NCBI GenBank assembly: GCA_022704585.1
Contig: JAKJGD010000128.1
Location: forward strand, 1-6,483
DNA length: 6,483 nucleotides
Direction: 5' to 3'
Origin: Spirochaetota bacterium
GTDB lineage: Bacteria > Spirochaetota > UBA4802 > UBA5550
Position numbers and translations under genes: made by a program. Every line of letters starts with the position of its first letter. Within the stretch, counting starts at the first letter, position 1. Positions 6,295-6,483 of this stretch are shown here, piece by piece. The notes under the pieces were generated by a model that was given only the letters and a program-made list of their open reading frames with translations, did no database searches and was not told the origin of the DNA.

Positions 6295-6298
6295 CTGT

Positions 6299-6483
6299 TC
6301 ACATCCAGTAGACCTGCATGCTCTCCGACAATTCGCGGGCCTTGTCCGCGCCGGCAAGTGCCTTCACGAGCTCGAGTGCGAACGGGATCGCACAGCCCGG
6401 ACCCTTCCCGGTAATCACTTGTCCGTCGCGTACCACCGGATCGGGAACTGCTGTCGCGCCGGTCATCTGCTCCTCGAACCCGG
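6299..6483 (-). CDS. DJ-1/PfpI (YajL-like) protein, C-terminal part
   Basis: Only the last 60 residues and the stop (6299-6301) are in the window; the gene continues past the right edge. The reading GFEEQMTGATAV, then VVRDGQVITGKGPG and AIPFALELVKALAG, matches the C-terminal end of the DJ-1/ThiJ/YajL family (compare the GPG-x-A-x-x-FAL signature in E. coli YajL). Known members act as stress-protective chaperones or glyoxalase/deglycase-like enzymes; the nucleophilic Cys lies in the missing part. This frame is too short to appear as a complete gene. It is followed four bases later by the cyclic-nucleotide gene, so the two are very likely one operon. Confidence 0.9.
   Translation of the reverse strand, partial: GFEEQMTGATAVPDPVVRDGQVITGKGPGCAIPFALELVKALAGADKARELSESMQVYWM

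Overview
The window looks like ordinary chromosomal DNA of a moderately GC-rich Gram-negative-type bacterium. There are no insertion sequences, phage genes, RNA genes or CRISPR repeats. The gene mix (a B12-type radical SAM protein, a protein with two cyclic-nucleotide-binding domains and a TPR-like linker, a DJ-1 protein, YjbQ) would suit a spirochaete or a deltaproteobacterium-like lineage. I lean towards a spirochaete because of the domain layout of the cyclic-nucleotide protein, but this is a weak inference from memory of protein types, not a measurement.

Layout, left to right. (1) 1-1724, minus strand: an apparent two-gene operon, a short-chain dehydrogenase/reductase (861-1724) followed 22 bp later by an alpha/beta hydrolase (1-838, running off the left edge). 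(2) 1725-2169: a 445-bp AT-rich divergent regulatory region. It holds a 12-bp-arm inverted repeat next to the dehydrogenase gene, two copies of a self-complementary octamer 74 bp apart, and a perfect 22-bp palindrome just upstream of a consensus TATAAT box that points at the next gene. (3) 2170-3579, plus: a B12-binding-domain radical SAM enzyme. (4) 3668-4084, plus: YjbQ/UPF0047. (5) 4089-4709, minus: an unrecognised membrane protein, convergent with yjbQ and only 4 bp from it. (6) 4912-6294, minus: the double cyclic-nucleotide-binding-domain protein. (7) 6299-6483, minus: the C-terminal end of a DJ-1/PfpI protein, which runs off the right edge and lies 4 bp upstream of gene 6.

How the genes may work together. 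The dehydrogenase, the hydrolase and the divergent radical SAM gene share one regulatory region with strong dyad symmetry. The dehydrogenase and the radical SAM enzyme both end in hydrophobic, basic C-terminal segments, so a co-regulated activity on a membrane-associated or lipid-like substrate is a reasonable hypothesis, though nothing in the sequence names the substrate. The DJ-1 and cyclic-nucleotide genes form a second tight unit, possibly a stress/second-messenger pair. I do not see a clearly new defence or mobile system. The most unusual parts are the palindromes of the divergent region and the unrecognised membrane protein.
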